Source: Magicicada septendecula
Taxonomy: Eukaryota > Arthropoda > Insecta > Hemiptera > Cicadidae
Assembly: GCA_034769895.1 (NCBI GenBank)
Contig: CM068368.1
Location: forward strand, 687,223,877-687,287,876
DNA: 64,000 nt
Reading direction: 5' to 3'
Shown: in pieces, positions 60,212-64,000 of the stretch
Numbering within the stretch: position 1 is the stretch's first letter
How the letters are laid out: each line of letters opens with the position of its first letter
Notes under the pieces: model-generated
What the model saw: the letters and a program-made list of their open reading frames with translations, nothing else
What the model was told of the DNA's origin: nothing
The model's database searches: none
Made by a program: the position numbers and the translations under genes

Positions 60212-61168
60212 TGTAACGTGTGCAAAAACGGACTACAGACTTAGGCGTTTATTTGAAAATATGTTCCAATACTAACGTACCATAATTACTTCACTCGACA
60301 TTCCTAATTTGTTATGATATAAACGAGTATATAATTCACAATGATTCACTATGTGTTAATTAGTATTTACAACTACTGGAAAATATTTTCCAAAAGATAA
60401 AATTCAGTAACATTAACAAGTTCGGTTAATCGTCAAATTAACTACAATGTTCGGTTACAAGAAATACGCCTATCAACCAAAATATTACAAAAAAACCCTT
60501 AAGGCAATCAATTACAGTATATACAACACACATTTACCGTTCAATACAGATAGAAAACTCATACAATCAAAGAGTAAAAAACGTCTAATATATATTCTTG
60601 TTTGCTCATTTTTTGGAAAAGTCGACATGCATTCAAGCACAGAATGTCGTTTATCCAAATTGGTATGGGTCTTGCAGATACTAACTCCAGGCCCATCATC
60701 GAGGGTGTAGCGTTTCATTATTTCTCTTCGGAGGTCTATTTATTATTTTATTCTCATTTGAACATTTTTTTTTATTAATGTTATACTATTAATCAATATA
60801 TATTCTATATTGATAATATGTGTACAACAACTGGTTTTTGTTGTGCCAATTTTTATTTCCATCTAATTAACTTTAGATATTAAAGAACAATTTTTATTTC
60901 ATCTTTTCTTCTACAGATCCAAAATTAACAATTCATTATTTTCAATCTCACAAAACAGTCTCCTTGACAACGCCACCAATTTTCCATTACATCACTCATA
61001 CAAATTCTGTTTTCATACATTTAGTTATACATATATAATTATTTATATTTAACATTTTATATCAATTATCATTATTATTAACCAAAAATATTAGACCAGA
61101 ACCAATAATAAATATACAATTGTGATTCGGTACCGGGAATCGAACTCGGGTCCCCCGGTATCGTTACA
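60212..61168 (-). repeat. Candidate 3' LTR of the integrase-first gypsy-like element
   Basis: On the minus strand the LTR starts TGTAACGATACCGG directly after a purine-rich tract (61169-61182) and can be ended at CGTTACA (60218-60212), giving a 7-bp perfect TGTAACG/CGTTACA inversion and a 957-bp LTR. The first 45 bases form a TACCGGG/CCCGGTA stem enclosing GAGTTCGATTCC, a Pol III B-box-like sequence. The 5' LTR lies outside the window, so the inner border rests on the terminal inversion only. Confidence 0.5.
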
Positions 61169-61182
61169 ATCCCTCCCCGCCT
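61169..61182 (-). promoter_or_regulatory. Polypurine tract
   Basis: AGGCGGGGAGGGAT on the minus strand, between the pol stop and TGTAACG. This is the usual primer for plus-strand DNA synthesis of LTR elements. Confidence 0.7.
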
Positions 61183-61240
61183 AAGTATATTCAACTTTCG
61201 GCTTCCAACAAGGAGGGTGAAAATTGAATGACAATATTGC

Positions 61241-64000
61241 TTAGGTAACTCCGGCAAATTCAGACCGTGCTGTTGTCTGTATGTCCACATCACTTTTTTG
61301 GCACATGGCCCTACTTAAACTATCAGCATTTTTGTGATATTTCCCGGCCTTATGAGTAATGACAAAATCAAATGATTGTAAGGCAAGTGCCCATCTCATT
61401 AATCGGGCATTTGCAGATCCCATACTTTTTAAATAAATCAGAGGATTGTGGTCTATTACAATAGTAAAAGTCAGTCCCCCATTTAAATACTGACGGAGTT
61501 TAAGAACGGCCCAGACGATGCCAGCGCATTCCTTTTCAGTCGTCGCATAATTTATTTCTGGCCCTTTCAGTTTTCTACTTAAAAAAATAACTGGATGTTC
61601 ATATCCGTCTTTATCAGTCTGACTCAAAACTACGCCAATTCCGACGTCGGATGCATCAACTTGAAGCATAAACGGTTTTTCGTACTCAGGCGCCTTTAAT
61701 ACTGGTTCAGAAGCGATCATTTTCTTTAAGATTTTAAACGCCGTCTCACATTTCTCATTCCATTGAATTGGTGATTTTTTTTCTTTTCCTTTCGTCAGAT
61801 CACTCAGAGGAACAGCAATAGTAGAAAAATCTTTGAGATATTTTTGATAATATCCAATTAGGCCCAGGAATGATCGAACTTCAGTTTTTGTTTTTGGTAT
61901 TGGATAGTCTATAATAGCCTTTATTTTTGCTTCGGCTGGTGTCCGATAACCCTGTCCAACTAAATGTCCCAAATATTTAACGGTGGCTTTTGCAAACTGA
62001 CATTTAGTGGGTTTGACTGTTAGTCCGGCTTTTTTTAAAGTCTCAAATACTTTTTTTAAATGTATCAGGTGATCTTCCCAAAAAGATGAAAACACTGCTA
62101 TATCGTCAAAATATGTTTCCACAAATTTGTGTATTCCTGATGTTAGTTCTCTAATTAGTTTGCAAAATGTGAAAGGCGCATTTTTAAGCCCAAAAGGCAT
62201 ACGTTTCGGTTGATACGTACCAAATGGAGTAACAAATGCAGCATATCGTTGGGCTTGTTTTGTCATGGAAATTTGCCAGTATCCCTTTGAAAGGTCAAGT
62301 ACAGTTATAAAATTTGCTTTCGCCACAGTTTCAACATTTGAATCAATATTCGGGAGTGGATAATAAGTTGTTTTAGTGATCAGGTTCAATTTCCGATAAT
62401 CTATACATGGCCGTAGGTCTCGGCCTGGGACTTCTATTAGTATCATAGGTGACGTGTAATCAGAAGTACATTCTTCCACTATTCCGCGCTCTAGCATATC
62501 TTTAACTGCATCTTCTAAGATCTTCGTCTGTTGAGGTGACAACCGATATGGTTTACTTAAAAAAGGGGTATCATTAGTCAGCTCAATGTTATGAGTAACT
62601 GATGTGACTAATCCGGGTTCAGGAGTGAATATTTCTTTATACTCCTTAATTACCATTCTAAGTTGCTGAATCTGTTCGGATGTTAAATTAGTCCCTATTG
62701 CATCCTTAACCCAACCTTTATTAGAAACACGTTCTACAGGACTAATAATTTCTTCATCGAATTCAGTATTTTCAGGGTTTTGTATGATGGCAGCGACCAG
62801 TTTTTGTCTTTCGAAAAAAGGCTTTAACATATTGACATGATATACCTTGTTTTGATTCTCCTTCTCGGGTCTATGTATAATATAATTCGTATCTGATATT
62901 TTCTTCACAATCTCAGCTGGTCCCGACCACTGAACTGCTAACTTATGTGCCCGAGAAGGTATTAAAACAAGTACTTTATCTCCTTTTTCGAATTTATGGA
63001 TTTTAGCCTTTTTGTCATAATATGTCTTGCGACGGTGTAATTCTGTCTCAAGATTTTGAAGGGCTAGTTCCTCAGTCTTCTGCAATTTGTTAATTAACTT
63101 GCCTACATATTCCACTACAGATGAACTTTCTGCAATCTTTCCATTCCAGTTTTCATAGATTAGCGTCAAATGGTCTCTTAAATTCCGCCCATATACCAGT
63201 TCTGCTGGTGAGTATCCAGTTCCTTCATGCACTGCTGTTCGAATAGCAAACATCGCAGCTGGTAAACATTCATCCCATTCTTCACACATTGATCTCAATA
63301 ATTTTTGTAAAGTTCTGTGAAGTCGTTCAACCGGATTTGTCTGAGGATGACTAACAGAGCTGTGGATCACTGAAATTCCCAATCGTTCCAGAAATTCGCT
63401 AGTAAGTTGACTAGTGAACGAGGTTCCTAAACCGCTTTGAATTTCTTTTGGAAACCCTGTTCTACTAAATATTTCTGTTAAGGCACGTATTATAGTCGGT
63501 GACTTTATGTCTGGCAATGCAATGGCTTCTGGATATCTAGAAGCCATGCAAATGGCCGTGAGAATATATTTATTCCCTCTAAACGTTTCAATTGGCCCAC
63601 AAGTGTCAATGTTGATTCGAAAAAATATTTCTTCAATTTGTGGTACCAAGACTAGTGGAGCTTTCTTTTTCTCTCCCCCTTTTCCTGCTAGCTGGCAAGG
63701 GAGACAAGTCTGAACAAACTCCGATATATCTTTTGCCCATCCTGGCCAATAGAAGTACTTACTAAGTCGTTTTCTGGTTTTGGTAACTCCCAAATGTGCG
63801 GAGGCCGTATCGTGACATGCCATCATCAACTGCTCACGAAATATTTGAGGCACAACAATTTTTTTACTATAGTTATCCTCATATTTATTCGTTTTATAAT
63901 ACAATATTCCATTTTATAAGTCATAATTTGTTTCTTCGGGTCTAGATTGTACTTCTTGGATCATCTCTAACAATTTCTGTTTCTGTTTTCTGTAACAGAT
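61241..64000 (-). pseudogene. Pol of a Ty3/gypsy-like element with integrase before reverse transcriptase (interrupted)
   Basis: An 887-codon frame runs from 63904 to a stop at 61241; the same frame is open above it to the window edge except for one TAA at 63914-63916. Numbering from 63904: integrase zinc domain H31, H37, C67, C70; integrase core D100 and E193, with Gly at 158 (codon 63433-63431) where the second catalytic Asp belongs; then a linker. Reverse transcriptase follows about 470-660 with YFDD at 598-601 intact; RNase H at about 745-870 keeps D750, E790, D818 and D861. Usual Ty3/gypsy order is RT-RNase H-integrase; this integrase-first order is known from the Gmr1 group. No zinc-knuckle gag or protease is in view. 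The stop and the lost Asp make it non-functional. Confidence 0.9.

Overview
This 64 kb window is AT-rich animal DNA dominated by mobile elements and one large satellite. The only convincing host-gene sequence is a single spliced exon. Several degenerate LINE ends finish in short (GAT)n tails. The mix of a tRNA-Lys-primed LTR element, mariner, a Penelope-like element and a TATA+DPE core promoter points to an arthropod, probably an insect with a large repeat-rich genome. A cockroach or termite relative is only my guess from the style of the LINE tails.

Layout. 1-3560: a minus-strand Ty3/gypsy-type element; its gag is open to the left edge, preceded by a leader with repeated primer-binding-site-like motifs and a probable LTR containing a 96-bp duplication. 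3595-17290: two head-to-tail copies (period 7,297 bp) of a plus-strand element. The first copy lacks its 5' end and the second has an intact 720-codon gag. No pol is visible in either; each carries about 1.85 kb of noncoding DNA and a candidate 3.1-kb LTR with a TATA/DPE promoter. 17292-35250: degraded LINEs, a 3.9-kb long-TIR element, a TIR element carrying a solo LTR, an internally deleted mariner and tRNA-derived SINE-like sequence. 36089-36204: a minus-strand exon encoding the start of an F-BAR domain (Cip4/FNBP1 family), so much of the window may be intron of that gene. 37553-43584: a 77-bp perfect inverted repeat, a 5'-truncated Penelope-like element with a GIY-YIG domain, a SINE-like repeat and a (CA)49 tract. 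43689-55809: a 12.1-kb GC-rich satellite of about 91-bp monomers in two subtypes with higher-order structure. 55810-60211: unique DNA and LINE fragments. 60212-64000: 3' end of a minus-strand Ty3/gypsy-like element whose pol has integrase before reverse transcriptase, with a stop codon and a lost integrase Asp.

Working together. The gag-only tandem element looks like a recently active non-autonomous LTR element that would need a pol supplied in trans. An integrase-first pol lineage lies in the same window, but nothing seen here proves the two are partners. The most unusual features are the gag-only tandem with structured noncoding RNA, the integrase-first pol, the repeated primer-site motifs shared by two elements, and the bipartite satellite with an E2F-like octamer in most repeats.
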